64,000 bases of DNA from an uncultured Poribacteria bacterium (GTDB lineage: Bacteria > Poribacteria > WGA-4E > WGA-3G), in the NCBI GenBank assembly GCA_958295855.1, contig OY282383.1:1654481-1718480 (forward strand). The letters run 5' to 3'. Position numbers and translations under genes: made by a program. The notes beneath the pieces are model-generated. The model was not told the DNA's origin. It was given only the letters and a program-made list of their open reading frames with translations, and searched no databases. Every line of letters begins with the position of its first letter. Within the stretch, counting starts at the first letter, position 1. Shown here piece by piece: positions 7,785-17,200 of this stretch.

Positions 7785-9065
7785 CTACAAGTCTTCGCCG
7801 TCGTCGTTGACTCTGATAATGTCTGCCCCGATGCTGTTCAGTTTTTTCTCAATGGCTTCGTAGCCCCGGTCGATGTGATAGACACGCGATACAACAGTTT
7901 CGCCTGCGGCTGCCATGCCGGCCGCGACGAGCACAGCACCTGCGCGCAAATCGGAAGCCATCACGGGTGCACCGCTAAGGTGCGACACGCCATTAATAAC
8001 AACTTTGCGGCCATCAAGCATGAGATCTGCCCCCATCCGGTTCAGTTCTGCGGCGTGGATAAACCTATCTGTGTGAACATTTTCAGTGATAACGCTGGTG
8101 CCCGATGCCAAACAGAGCAGTCCCATCATTTGTGCCTGCATATCTGTAGGGAATCCTGGAAACGGTACCGTATTGACATCAACCGCTTTAAGTTGCCGGG
8201 GCGTTGTGACGCGGACACCCTTGTCGTCCCAGTCCAATTCCACACCTGCCTCAACCAGTTTCTCTGAAACGGCCGGGAGTTGTTGTGGGGTGATACCTTC
8301 AACATAAACGTCTCCGTTGGTGATAGCGGCTGCCACCATGAAGGTGCCTGCCTCAATATCGTCTGAGATGACATTGTGTTCAGTGCCACGTAACTGTTTC
8401 ACCCCGTGGATCGTCAAGACAGAAGTCCCGATGCCCTCTATATTCGCTCCCATTGCATTGAGAAACTGGGCGAGATCGCTAATATGCGGCTCGCGTGCGG
8501 CACCGCGGATGACGGTTGTCCCTTCTGCTAAGGTGGCTGCCATCATAACGTTTGCTGTTGCACCGACGCTCGGCCCGTGTTGCCCCATTAAATACATTTC
8601 TGTGCCAACGAGGCGTTCCGCCTGTGCAAAAATGTAACCCTTTTCAACCTGTACCTGCGCGCCTAAAGACTCCAAGCCTTGGATGTGCAAATCAATTGGC
8701 CGGGGGCCAATGGCGCAACCACCTGGGAAGGAGACTTTCGCCCGCCCTAGTTTTGCAACGAGGGGTCCCAAAACGTAGATGGAAGCACGCATCTTTCGCA
8801 CCAGGTCATACGGGGCTTCATACGCTATATGATTCACAGGCTCAATATAGAGCATAGTATCTTTTAGTTTTGTGGTAGCACCAAGCTCTTCCAGCACGGC
8901 ACGTAGTGTTGCCACATCTGTTAGATTGGGTACATTGTGGAGCACACTGACACTGTCACTAAGGATTGCGGCGGCAACTGCGATAGGAAGCACAGCGTTT
9001 TTGCAACCGCTGACCGGCACTGTGCCTTCAAGTCGGGTACCGCCTTTGACAATTAATTTTTCCAT
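7785..9065 (-). CDS. murA: UDP-N-acetylglucosamine 1-carboxyvinyltransferase
   Basis: First committed cytoplasmic step of peptidoglycan synthesis: transfer of enolpyruvate from PEP to UDP-GlcNAc. Lys22 lies in SGCKNAVLP (usually SGAKN). The active-site loop SFPGGCAIGPRPIDLH carries Cys117, the residue alkylated by fosfomycin in most MurA enzymes, so a fosfomycin-sensitive type is expected. At 426 aa it has full length. AAGGAG precedes the ATG at good spacing. It heads the murA-hisD-DUF1028 cluster that ends at the terminator near 5712. Confidence 0.95.
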   Translation of the reverse strand: MEKLIVKGGTRLEGTVPVSGCKNAVLPIAVAAAILSDSVSVLHNVPNLTDVATLRAVLEELGATTKLKDTMLYIEPVNHIAYEAPYDLVRKMRASIYVLGPLVAKLGRAKVSFPGGCAIGPRPIDLHIQGLESLGAQVQVEKGYIFAQAERLVGTEMYLMGQHGPSVGATANVMMAATLAEGTTVIRGAAREPHISDLAQFLNAMGANIEGIGTSVLTIHGVKQLRGTEHNVISDDIEAGTFMVAAAITNGDVYVEGITPQQLPAVSEKLVEAGVELDWDDKGVRVTTPRQLKAVDVNTVPFPGFPTDMQAQMMGLLCLASGTSVITENVHTDRFIHAAELNRMGADLMLDGRKVVINGVSHLSGAPVMASDLRAGAVLVAAGMAAAGETVVSRVYHIDRGYEAIEKKLNSIGADIIRVNDDGEDL

Positions 9066-9467
9066 CTTTATTCTCCTTCACAAATCTTCGTCGCGGAATG
9101 TAGAGGTTTTGCTATCCCTATTGCATAAACGATGCCAATTGCGTACTTGTTACAAACTATGATAATATAAGGCTTTTTGACTTCAAGAATTGTGTCAAAA
9201 AAGACACATGTTCCTTATTTGGCATTCTCCTTGCCAGTCTAATGTAGTTATTCAGTGGCACGCTTACGCAGCTCACCACACACCCCGCAGCAGACATGTC
9301 CCCTCGGTGGGTAGCTGGGACGCTTGAGGTGTCGGAGAGCGCGCCTACGGGTGAACGAAATGCCCCTAGGTTCTCTGATAATTCACTTGCCTTGATACAC
9401 AACTTTTGCTAAAATGTGATTTACTATTCTATTTTGACGCAGCTTGCATAAGGATAAGGTAAAACAG
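9066..9467. other. Divergent intergenic spacer with repeat fragment and promoter
   Basis: Spacer between murA (minus) and the Gfo/Idh gene (plus). It contains AACGAAATGCCCCTAG (9358-9373), which recurs inverted at about 13658-13676, and the plus-strand promoter at 9387-9415. No conserved RNA was recognised. Confidence 0.5.
9387..9415 (+). promoter_or_regulatory. Sigma-70-like promoter for the Gfo/Idh gene
   Basis: TTGCCT, 17-nt spacer, TAAAAT, located about 50 bp upstream of the ATG at 9468. Confidence 0.5.
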
Positions 9468-10520
9468 ATGGCAGACAAAACATATCGTATCGGAATTATT
9501 GGATGCGGTGGCATGGGGCGTTCCCATGCACGTAACTGGACGAGTACCGGGCGTGCCGAAGTGGTGACTGCTTCAGATATCAGTGCTGATTCCGCCGCGA
9601 AATTTGCTGAAGAGTTGTCTCTCCCGACGCACTATACAGATTTCGGTGAAATGTGCGACAAAGAGGACTTAGACATCGTAAGTATCACGACATGGCAGAG
9701 TGTGCGTGCAGAACCGACTATTGCCGCGGCCGAAAGTGGTGTACTGGGTGTTATCACCGAAAAGCCGATGGCTGCCTCAGTGGGCGATGCGCAAGACATG
9801 CTGAACGTTTGTGAAAAGCACAACGTGAAACTGGTTGTTGGGCATCAACGAAGGTTCAGTCCGCAAAATTGTGAGGCACGGCGGCTTATCCAAGAAGGTG
9901 CAATTGGCCAACCCCAAGCGATGCTTCGACGCGATGGGCACGGACTGCTAAACCGCGGCACCCACGAGATTGACGAAATGCGCTACATCCTCGGTGACCC
10001 AGCTCCGTTGTGGCTCATCGGACAGGTGGCACGGAAAACCGACCGGTGGGAACGCCGCGTTCGGTGCGAAGACTTGTGTATGGCGGAAATCTGCTTTGAA
10101 GGCGGCATCCGCGGTATCTATGAAAGCGACTTACCGGAACCCGTGCTCCGAGGCGATGTCGTCTACGGAAATGATGGACAACTCCGCCGCGGTGGCGGTG
10201 GCACGATTGAACTGCTCAATAGCAAAGCCGCCGGGTGGCAGGCTATCGAACCTCGTCAAAGCGAACCGAATCAGTTTGACGAAATGTTAGCCTGGATAGA
10301 AGGCGATATTGACGAACACCGCAACGCCGGCAAACACGGGCTCTGCACAATAGAAATTCTGATGGCAATTTACGAATCGTTGCGCATCAAGGATGTTGTC
10401 ACCTTCCCTCTCACGACGCGACCGAACCCGCTTGACCTGTTGGTTGAGGGCGGAACATTACCGGTATTTGTTGAGGGACGCTATGATATTCGTGCCCCGT
10501 TCCCCGAACAGAAAAAGTAG
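9468..10520 (+). CDS. Gfo/Idh/MocA family oxidoreductase
   Basis: The N-terminal Rossmann fold shows YRIGIIGCGGMGRSHARNW. EKPMAAS supplies the conserved catalytic-domain Lys (E-K-P motif), and a C-terminal alpha/beta domain with GTHEIDEMRYILG follows. The family uses NAD(P) to oxidise sugars, inositols or related polyols; the substrate cannot be read here. I start at the ATG at 9468 (350 aa), preceded by AAGGATAAGG, rather than the in-frame TTG at 9444. A tandem palindromic repeat array lies directly downstream. Confidence 0.88.
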   Translation: MADKTYRIGIIGCGGMGRSHARNWTSTGRAEVVTASDISADSAAKFAEELSLPTHYTDFGEMCDKEDLDIVSITTWQSVRAEPTIAAAESGVLGVITEKPMAASVGDAQDMLNVCEKHNVKLVVGHQRRFSPQNCEARRLIQEGAIGQPQAMLRRDGHGLLNRGTHEIDEMRYILGDPAPLWLIGQVARKTDRWERRVRCEDLCMAEICFEGGIRGIYESDLPEPVLRGDVVYGNDGQLRRGGGGTIELLNSKAAGWQAIEPRQSEPNQFDEMLAWIEGDIDEHRNAGKHGLCTIEILMAIYESLRIKDVVTFPLTTRPNPLDLLVEGGTLPVFVEGRYDIRAPFPEQKK

Positions 10521-10542
10521 TTTTTGAGACTCTCTTCTTGTA

Positions 10543-10717
10543 GGCACACGGTGTGTGCCTACTACTTTGTGTGACGGCACACGGAGTGTGCCTACTACTT
10601 TGTGTGACGGCACACGGTGTGTGCCTACTACTTTGTGTGACGGCACACGGTGTGTGCCTACTACTTTGTGTGACGGCACACGGAGTGTGCCTACTACTTT
10701 GTGCCTACTACTTTGTC
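10543..10717. repeat. Tandem array of five 33-bp palindromic repeats
   Basis: Five head-to-tail units start at 10543, 10576, 10609, 10642 and 10675. Each holds the 17-bp palindrome GGCACACGG[T/A]GTGTGCC (7-bp arms, 3-nt loop) followed by a constant CTACTACTTTGTGTGAC-like tail; the last tail is shortened and re-duplicated. There are no variable spacers, so this is not CRISPR. It separates the convergent Gfo/Idh and PhyH genes. Related copies occur at 16519-16590 and 57649-57765. Confidence 0.9.
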
Positions 10718-10719
10718 CT

Positions 10720-11595
10720 TTAGCACTCTACCGCTTTTCCTTCGCTGCCATAAACCGCCATCCGTTCTTGTGTTGTAATTGCTTCGCAGCTCGCAGGTTT
10801 GTAATGAAGCTGGAGTGCCCGCCGCCGTTGTGTAGATTGGTTGACAGGGCTCCCGTGGTGGAGCATTCCGTGCCAGAAGAGGCAGCCGCCTGGCTGGAGC
10901 GGCACCATCGTATCGCGAGCCACCGGAACATGTGTATCGCAAATCTGCCAATCTCGCCGTTTGAAATGGATCATCGGGCCCTCATTATGGGAACCGGGAA
11001 TGATGTGCATGCATCCGTTTTCAGGTGTCGCTTCATCTAAGGCAATCCACACGCCCACGACTGTAGTTCCCCGCGGCAGGTCAAAATAGGCGCAATCTTG
11101 ATGCCACGGCTTTTCGGAGCCGAAGTGCGGCGGTTTCACCAACGCCATATCTTGATAAAGTTCTGGCGTGTCGTCCATAATGCGTTGAAGAACGCCAAGC
11201 ATCCCCGAATGTTCTGCCATTGCGTTCAAGCGGGGTTCGTAGTCTACAAACTTGAAAATCTTTCTGATTGCATCGCGGCGTTCTTGGCCCTCCAGCGCAT
11301 TCTTACGTTTTGCGAGCTTCGGCTCAAACTGAATTGCCCGAAAGTCAGGATGGTTTCCATCCATCAGGTGAACCATACCGGCTAAGGCATCCTGAACTTC
11401 GTCAGGCCGAAAGGCATCATGGATGACGAGATACCCGTGCTGATGAAAGTATTGGATATGCGCTTCGGTTACCGCTGAAAAGTCACCGGAAATTCCCTCG
11501 GCTACAGTGTCAAAACGGTAGAGATTCTCGGGATAGGGAATTGCTGCAGGAGCCGGAGCGATGTCTCTGGGTTCGCTTGTTGTTGGGTGATTCAT
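10720..11595 (-). CDS. Phytanoyl-CoA dioxygenase (PhyH) family protein 1
   Basis: An Fe(II)/2-oxoglutarate-dependent oxygenase-type double-stranded beta-helix. The iron facial triad is visible as H-x-D in KPWHQDCAYF and the distal His in HGMLHHGSP, with the 2-oxoglutarate-binding Arg in QRRRALQLHY. The typical stretch VGVWIALDEATPENGCMHII links them. The length (291 aa) is normal. The TAA stop lies only 3 bp from the end of the tandem repeat array, so the array abuts the C-terminus. Substrate unknown. This is one of three PhyH genes in the window. Confidence 0.88.
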   Translation of the reverse strand: MNHPTTSEPRDIAPAPAAIPYPENLYRFDTVAEGISGDFSAVTEAHIQYFHQHGYLVIHDAFRPDEVQDALAGMVHLMDGNHPDFRAIQFEPKLAKRKNALEGQERRDAIRKIFKFVDYEPRLNAMAEHSGMLGVLQRIMDDTPELYQDMALVKPPHFGSEKPWHQDCAYFDLPRGTTVVGVWIALDEATPENGCMHIIPGSHNEGPMIHFKRRDWQICDTHVPVARDTMVPLQPGGCLFWHGMLHHGSPVNQSTQRRRALQLHYKPASCEAITTQERMAVYGSEGKAVEC

Positions 11596-11688
11596 AAAAA
11601 ACCTCCGTAGGCGCGGTTTTTAACCGCGTGTGTCATAAGCGCGCTTGGAAAGCGCGTCGACAAGAAGAAGGTGCCTTGCCTTCCGCGA

Positions 11689-12702
11689 TTATATTTCGCC
11701 TTTGCTCTCTCGCTCAAGCAATGTCAAGAAATCGTTAACGCGGTTCACTGCCGCTTGGGCGCGTTCGCGTGCCGATTCGTTTTTCTCTTCTTCAGCCACC
11801 CATTGCCGCCGTTTCGGAAGCCACTCGGTTTGCAGATAGTTGAGTTGATTCAGGAAGTGCGGATCTCCTGTCTCACTGACGAAATACTCAATCAGGCCGA
11901 GTAAGCCGTATTTTCGATTTATCTCCATATCCTCTAATTCGCCCACCATTTGGGCAAAAAGTTGCTGATTCCTATCCTGTCGGGCTTGGGCAACTTCGCG
12001 CGAGGATTCGGTTAGGAGCTTGTCCACAAATTCCTGCTTGGAATTAATCCAGCGCGGCAGGCTCCGCACATAGTTCTCCAGGTCAAAACTGCTGCGTTGG
12101 AGTGCGAAGTGGGCGTGGATGTGGATGTTTCGGAAAAAGGCGGTATAGCCAACGTTTGGATCCATGGTGTCTGCATCGTAGAGAATCTGGTTTTCGATAT
12201 TGCCGTACAACAGATTAAAGTCCTCAGCTGTCAAACTCATCGGTTTTAGATGTGCCAACACGATTGCTGTTGCGGCTTGCACGAATGCCGGTTCAAAGTC
12301 GTACATCGCCAAAATATTCTCAGTGATGACCGCCCCAGATTCATGATGCACCTTGCCCTGTAGGTTATGCTTGTTGTAAAGCCCCGTGACAATGTTCTGA
12401 CCGGCGGGGGTAAGCGTTTCGTTTAACCAGAAGCCGTTGCGGTCGAGGATGCGTTGGCCGTTATCGTCAGTTAAGATGACACCGTCGTAACGTTTGGTGA
12501 TGTCGTGTAGCGTCCCTGCGACTTCAAGCAACTTCACATCGCCGCCTTCCCGCCTGCCGAGTTCCATGCCCATCGCGCGCACCCGGAGTGTGTGGTTCCA
12601 CGTATAGTGTCGCCATTGGAAGCCGACCCGGTTGTGTTCCCAAAGACTAAACGTTTCATTAACTAGCGTTTCCAATTCATTCAAGACTTGGGCGTAGTTC
12701 AT
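11689..12702 (-). CDS. HD-domain protein, probable metal-dependent phosphohydrolase
   Basis: Conserved HD-superfamily ligands are visible: His37 (YTWNHTLRV), His66-Asp67 (TLHDIT) and a later Asp in LYDADTMD. His residues in KVHHESGAV and VLAHLKP could complete a metal site. The C-terminal third is helical and charged (ELEDMEINRKYG...; VAEEEKNESARERAQAAV), perhaps a coiled coil. Substrate is unknown; the family hydrolyses nucleotides or phosphoesters. The ATG overlaps the truA stop as ATGA, so translation is probably coupled to the tRNA-modification gene truA. Confidence 0.75.
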   Translation of the reverse strand: MNYAQVLNELETLVNETFSLWEHNRVGFQWRHYTWNHTLRVRAMGMELGRREGGDVKLLEVAGTLHDITKRYDGVILTDDNGQRILDRNGFWLNETLTPAGQNIVTGLYNKHNLQGKVHHESGAVITENILAMYDFEPAFVQAATAIVLAHLKPMSLTAEDFNLLYGNIENQILYDADTMDPNVGYTAFFRNIHIHAHFALQRSSFDLENYVRSLPRWINSKQEFVDKLLTESSREVAQARQDRNQQLFAQMVGELEDMEINRKYGLLGLIEYFVSETGDPHFLNQLNYLQTEWLPKRRQWVAEEEKNESARERAQAAVNRVNDFLTLLERESKGEI

Positions 12703-13490
12703 AAAAACCTCTCTGTTATTTCCGATTTATAGCGGACGCGGATAAGTGACAAGCCATGTGCAGGGACTGACGCTCCCGCTACCGCCCTATTTTTCGCTTC
12801 TAAAATATGACGGAACTGCGCGCCTGCGGCCTCCCCTGTTTTTTTCGCACGATTCAAACATTTCAGCACCGTACCGACGATAGCACGAACCATGCCTCTC
12901 AGAAACGAATCCGCTTCAATTTCAAAATAGACATAATCGCCGGCTCGCCACCACCCTGCCTCGTAAATTTCACATACAGGGTTTAGCCTATCGCTCCCTG
13001 TCTTTTGGAAAGCGGAAAAATCCTGTTTTCCAATTAAGCTTTGGCAGATAGCATGTGTTTGCGAGACATCAATTACTGCGGGCAAGAAGTAACTCGTCTG
13101 GCGCAAAAGTGCAGCGGGGTAAGCACGATTCAAAATCGTATACCGATACCGCCGACTCGTGGCACTGAAACGTGCGTGAAAATCGGCAGGTACCTCCGTT
13201 GCGGAACAGACGACAATGTCACGAGGCAAAAGCGTGTTGAGTCCTTTCTGAAAAGCGCGTTGCGGTATCTGCGAATCGGTATGAAAGTTTACTACCTGTC
13301 CCTCAGCGTGGACACCGCTATCTGTCCTGCCTGCCCCAACAATTTGTATAGACGTTTGGGTTAACTGCGATAGGGCATCCTCAACGGCTCCCTGAATTGT
13401 TGGCAGGTTCGGCTGTGTCTGCCATCCGTGATAGTTGGTGCCATCATATTCAAGCACGAGTTTGATATTTCGCATCATTATGTACAGCAC
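12699..13490 (-). CDS. truA: tRNA pseudouridine synthase A
   Basis: Isomerises uridines 38-40 in the tRNA anticodon stem. The catalytic Asp is Asp57 in GAGRTDSGVHA. Other signatures are LEYDGTNYHGWQ near the start, and FSAFQKTGSD and FLRGMVRAIVG in the C-terminal half. The called start (MLYIMMRN...) is uncertain; the Met at residue 5 or 6 fits family N-termini better, and none has a strong ribosome site. The 3' end overlaps the HD-domain gene by 4 bp. Confidence 0.93.
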   Translation of the reverse strand: MLYIMMRNIKLVLEYDGTNYHGWQTQPNLPTIQGAVEDALSQLTQTSIQIVGAGRTDSGVHAEGQVVNFHTDSQIPQRAFQKGLNTLLPRDIVVCSATEVPADFHARFSATSRRYRYTILNRAYPAALLRQTSYFLPAVIDVSQTHAICQSLIGKQDFSAFQKTGSDRLNPVCEIYEAGWWRAGDYVYFEIEADSFLRGMVRAIVGTVLKCLNRAKKTGEAAGAQFRHILEAKNRAVAGASVPAHGLSLIRVRYKSEITERFL

Positions 13491-13931
13491 TTACGCAAAT
13501 GGATTTGTGTCGGGGCAATGCCACAGTGCTCGCTGCCAGCCCCTGGATGTGCGTAAGCCATATTCGTTATGTCAGACTAAAACAGTTTAAGCACCTGATA
13601 GACACAGCGTATCACATTCCATATTAAGTATCAAATTAATTTTTCATCGAGGCAGGTGCCTTAGGGGCATTTCGTTTTCGTTTTTTGGTTTACGTATGTG
13701 AACGTTTTTTCATCTTTGCGGAGAAGAGCAGAGCCCCTCTTAAAATCCGCGTTTATCCGTGTACTCCGTGATAATCCGTGATGCAGATGTAATGGTTCAT
13801 TGTCTGAATCGCGGATTACACAGATTACACAGATTAACGCTGATAAGAGGCTCTATTCCCAGATTGAAAGCCTCATCGCAATAACCGCTGCATTTACAGC
13901 CTTCCGCGCCAGCGGCGAGGTATGTGCCTTT

Positions 13932-14003
13932 AGCCCTGTAAGGGCGACAGGTGTATAGTACCGCGTGCCTACCCTCCTCTTTAGCCCCAGCGGGCCGACA
14001 TGT
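13932..14003. repeat. CCCTGTAAGGGCG ... AGCCCCAGCGGGC repeat, copy 1
   Basis: Starts with AGCCCTGTAAGGGCGACAGG, continues through GTGTATAG and ends in TTAGCCCCAGCGGGCCGACA. The same order of sub-motifs recurs at 37970-38034. Confidence 0.6.
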
Positions 14004-14045
14004 GTCTGGTGAAAACAAAAAATTAATGGGGGAATGTAACCGTTC

Positions 14046-14155
14046 ATTGTCTGAATCACGGATTACGCGGATGACGCAGATGAACGCGGAGAAGAGCAGA
14101 GCCCCTCTTAAAATCCGCGTACTCCGCGTAATCTGTGATAATCCGCGATTCAGAC
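14046..14155. repeat. Large imperfect inverted repeat built on the GTCTGAATC element
   Basis: The left arm runs from TTGTCTGAATCACGGATTAC; the right arm ends in GATAATCCGCGATTCAGAC, its reverse complement with mismatches. Roughly 40-bp arms surround GAGAAGAGCAGAGCCCCTCT, which itself contains a small stem. It could fold into a long hairpin. Confidence 0.6.
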
Positions 14156-14208
14156 GAGAAAATAATCCGCGCTCGCAATTCAGACAATAAGGACAACGCG
14201 CGACCCCC

Positions 14209-17200
14209 TCACACCGCCATGCCCGCATCTCGATACGTCTGCTGAATCAATGCTATCTCCGCATCCGTCAACCCATACAACTCATACACCAACACATCTA
14301 TCTCCCGCTCAATGGCACGCACACCATCGCTTTCCGGGGCCTCCACTATCTGTTTAACGAGCCGCGACAACGCCGCTTTCTGCGTTGATGTCATATCCGC
14401 TATTGGGATTTTCTCCATGTACTGCGCGAAAAACTGCAAGCCGCCTCCCGCCCACGGGTCATTAAGAGGCAAAACCTTGTGCCGGACGTACCAATCAAAA
14501 AGCCGGCTATTCAAAATGGCAAGCAGGGTAAGGTTGCCGGTGGGTATGAAGAATGTTGTGTCTAAACCAAATGTTCCTGTTGTGTCATAGCCCGCGTCAA
14601 GAGACTTTGCGATTCTTCGATAGACAATTTTCGGTTTATCGAAATCTCGGTAATAAGCCGTGTTCGCTTGGATTTCATACCATTTGTAACTGCCCATCGC
14701 CCTTCCGCGCTTTTGCCCGCGACTTTTCTTTGGTTGCAAATCCATTCTATATTGGCTCAGATACCGCTTAATCGCAGGATACTGTTCGATGTCAATGCCC
14801 TGCCGAGTGAAAATCAGATAATACCCCGTGCTTTCCGTTTTCCACTTTTTAAGGTTGCGCCCTCTCAGCACCGGTTTTATGAGTTCCTCGCTTCTGGCAT
14901 CCTCAGCAATCAACCGCTGCCGCACGGATTCCCCAATGATAAACGCAGCGTTGCATCCGGTTGTCACGCCGCGATATAAACCCCCATTCACATAGTTTCC
15001 CAATGGCGTTCCGATGTTCTCTAGTTTTTCGAGCAGTTTCAGTGTCTTTGGTAAAGTCAAAGCCCATCCATTTGGCGATAAGTTGTGGGTGTGCATGGAA
15101 AAAGCACGTTCTTGGAACACATCGGAGAGCCGAGGGATGTCTGCTTCGTCACGAAACGTGGCGGCGAAAAAAGCCTCTTCGCCCGGCGTAGAATTTTCAG
15201 CAAGGAGGATACAAGTATCTACACTCGCGCCAAAAACGGAGACGCTGCCAAAATCAAGCAGTCTGTGAAGACACATTTTATCCGTAAAAAACGCTCGGAG
15301 TTTCTTGCCATACCCTGCGCGTAGAAACTTATTGGAGGAGATGTAAGTGAGAATACCGCTTGCTTGGAGCAACTCTGTCCCTCGTTTGTAGAAGTAGACA
15401 TAAAGATCGGTTTTGCCTGTAAAGACTTCCGGAAAGAGCCGCTTTAAAGTCGGTTTAATCGGTCTGATAAGTTCCTGTCGCACATAAGGGGGGTTGCCGA
15501 TGACAATATCAAATCCGCCCGCTTGGAACACCTCTGAAAACTCAACCTGCCAGATAAAGCCATCAGCGTCCGCTTGCCATCCTTGAAGGTTTTCCTTCAG
15601 GGCTGCGATGGCTTCCCGGAGGTGCTGTTTCTCAGCATCGGTGTGCGTCACAAGATAGGCCGCTTGATGTTCCTGGAGCTCCTGAATCAAGGAGCGCTCG
15701 AGACTCATCTGTTCCGGTGCAGGCCCCGTCAAACTATCGCCCGTTGCAACCTTATAGTCTAAGTTCGGCAGCGGCTCTGGCGTGTCCCCTTCATAATCCA
15801 CCGCGAGGCTTAACCATAAACGGAGCATGGCAATATTGACTGCAAATTCATCTTTGTCCACACCGTAGAGGTTGTTCTGAATGATGTCGAGTTTGCGGTG
15901 ATACGTTGTTCTGGCATCAATCCGATTGCTTTTAAAGAGCGCGTCTCGCAAGCGGAGCAATTCGCTCATCATGCCGAGTAAGTACGCACCACTCCCACAC
16001 GCCGGGTCGCAGATACGCAGCGTTTGTAGCACCTGTAACACCTTCTCTGCGTTCCGAATTGCTGTCGCATCGCCCTCATCAACGAATGCCTGGAGGGTTT
16101 CCTCTGTCTCATCGGTTTTATTGCGGAGACAGATTTTCAGGCTCTCTCTGCACATGAAGGAGACGACGGGCCGCGGGGTGTAGTAGCTGCCCGTATCGTG
16201 CCTGCCGGTCACGAGTTCTTCAAACACCTTTCCGAGCATCTCCGGGTCGACGGCGACTTCGATGTCAAGCGGCGTGGATTCAGTCACGGTGAAGTTGTAT
16301 CGCTCAAACAGGTTCAAGATTTCAGCAAAGGTGTCATTTGGGATATGGACAGCGTTGCGCCCATCGTGTTCCTGCATCTCAAAGAGCCCGCCATTGAGAA
16401 AGGGGACATCTCCCCTGCGTTCTGCAAGCTCAGGGGAGTCGTGTGGTAGTTCCGCTGCCGTGCCGAGTCCATAAAAGAATGCCCAATAGAGCCGGTCATT
16501 GAGAAAACTCTCAGTCACAGTAGCAGGCACACTCCGTGTGCCGTCCGCATCCAAAGTAGCAGAGATACTCTGTGTGCCGTCCGCATCATCAGTCGCATCA
16601 AAGAGCGCGCGCAAATAATCGCGGCTGCCGTTGTAGGTAAGCCATCCCTTCTTTTCAATAAAACGCAGGAACATCAGGCGGTTAAAGAGGCGTTGTGTAT
16701 AGAGCCGCCGTTGTGCTTTACCGCACAGCGACGTGTGCTCACGACTGTCGATGGCATTTTCTACCTGTGCAAAGACGCGTTGGTAGTCGGCAAAGAATTT
16801 CTCGGTGACAGCTTCCACATCAAACGCCTTTTGCCATGCTTTCAGCCATGCCGCGGCATCTGAAAACCCCGCGCTTGGAAAAGCGAGTGCGGGGAGGTTA
16901 TGTTCACAGAGGGTGCGGATGTGGGTGTCTCCCTGTTCCCAGGAGAAGATGGTAAGCACAGCGCGTCGCCAGCTTGTGGTAGCCGCAAAATGCGCAAAGG
17001 CAAAGCGTTGATAGTCGGTTGTCGTACAGATAAAGAGGAGCTGGTCGTGTGGCCAGGCAGGGAGGCTCGGGTCTCTGTCTCGCCTTTCTACAAGTCCACG
17101 CAGGACGCGTCGGAGCGCGGTGCGATAGATAGAGTCACTGCGGAATTGAACGAAAAAGATTCCCCAGGGCTGCGTGCTTTCCGAAAATTCAAACGCGAGT

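Larger units (their letters stand above)
13491..14208. other. 720-bp non-coding, repeat-rich spacer
   Basis: No convincing gene. It is a patchwork of dispersed repeats. CTTACGCA (13492-13499) and TGCGTAAG (about 13550) form an inverted pair. AGGGGCATTTCGTT recurs (13662-13676). Two copies of the TTCATTGTCTGAATC element start near 13793 and 14042, the second within a large imperfect inverted repeat (14046-14155). A CCCTGTAAGGGCG / AGCCCCAGCGGGC element spans 13932-14003. Both GAGCAGAGCCCCTCTTAAAA segments (13726, 14095) are copies of one another. Confidence 0.75.

Noticed and set aside
10543-10717. CRISPR-like array with 33-bp spacing
   Set aside because: The whole 33-bp unit is repeated, with no variable spacers and no cas genes; it is a tandem palindromic repeat.
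10555-11040. 161-aa plus-strand ORF across the repeat array
   Set aside because: Its N-terminus is only the translated repeat and the remainder is antisense to the PhyH gene.
13797-14228. 143-aa minus-strand ORF in the repeat-rich spacer
   Set aside because: It consists of translated dispersed repeats, with no ribosome site or domain.
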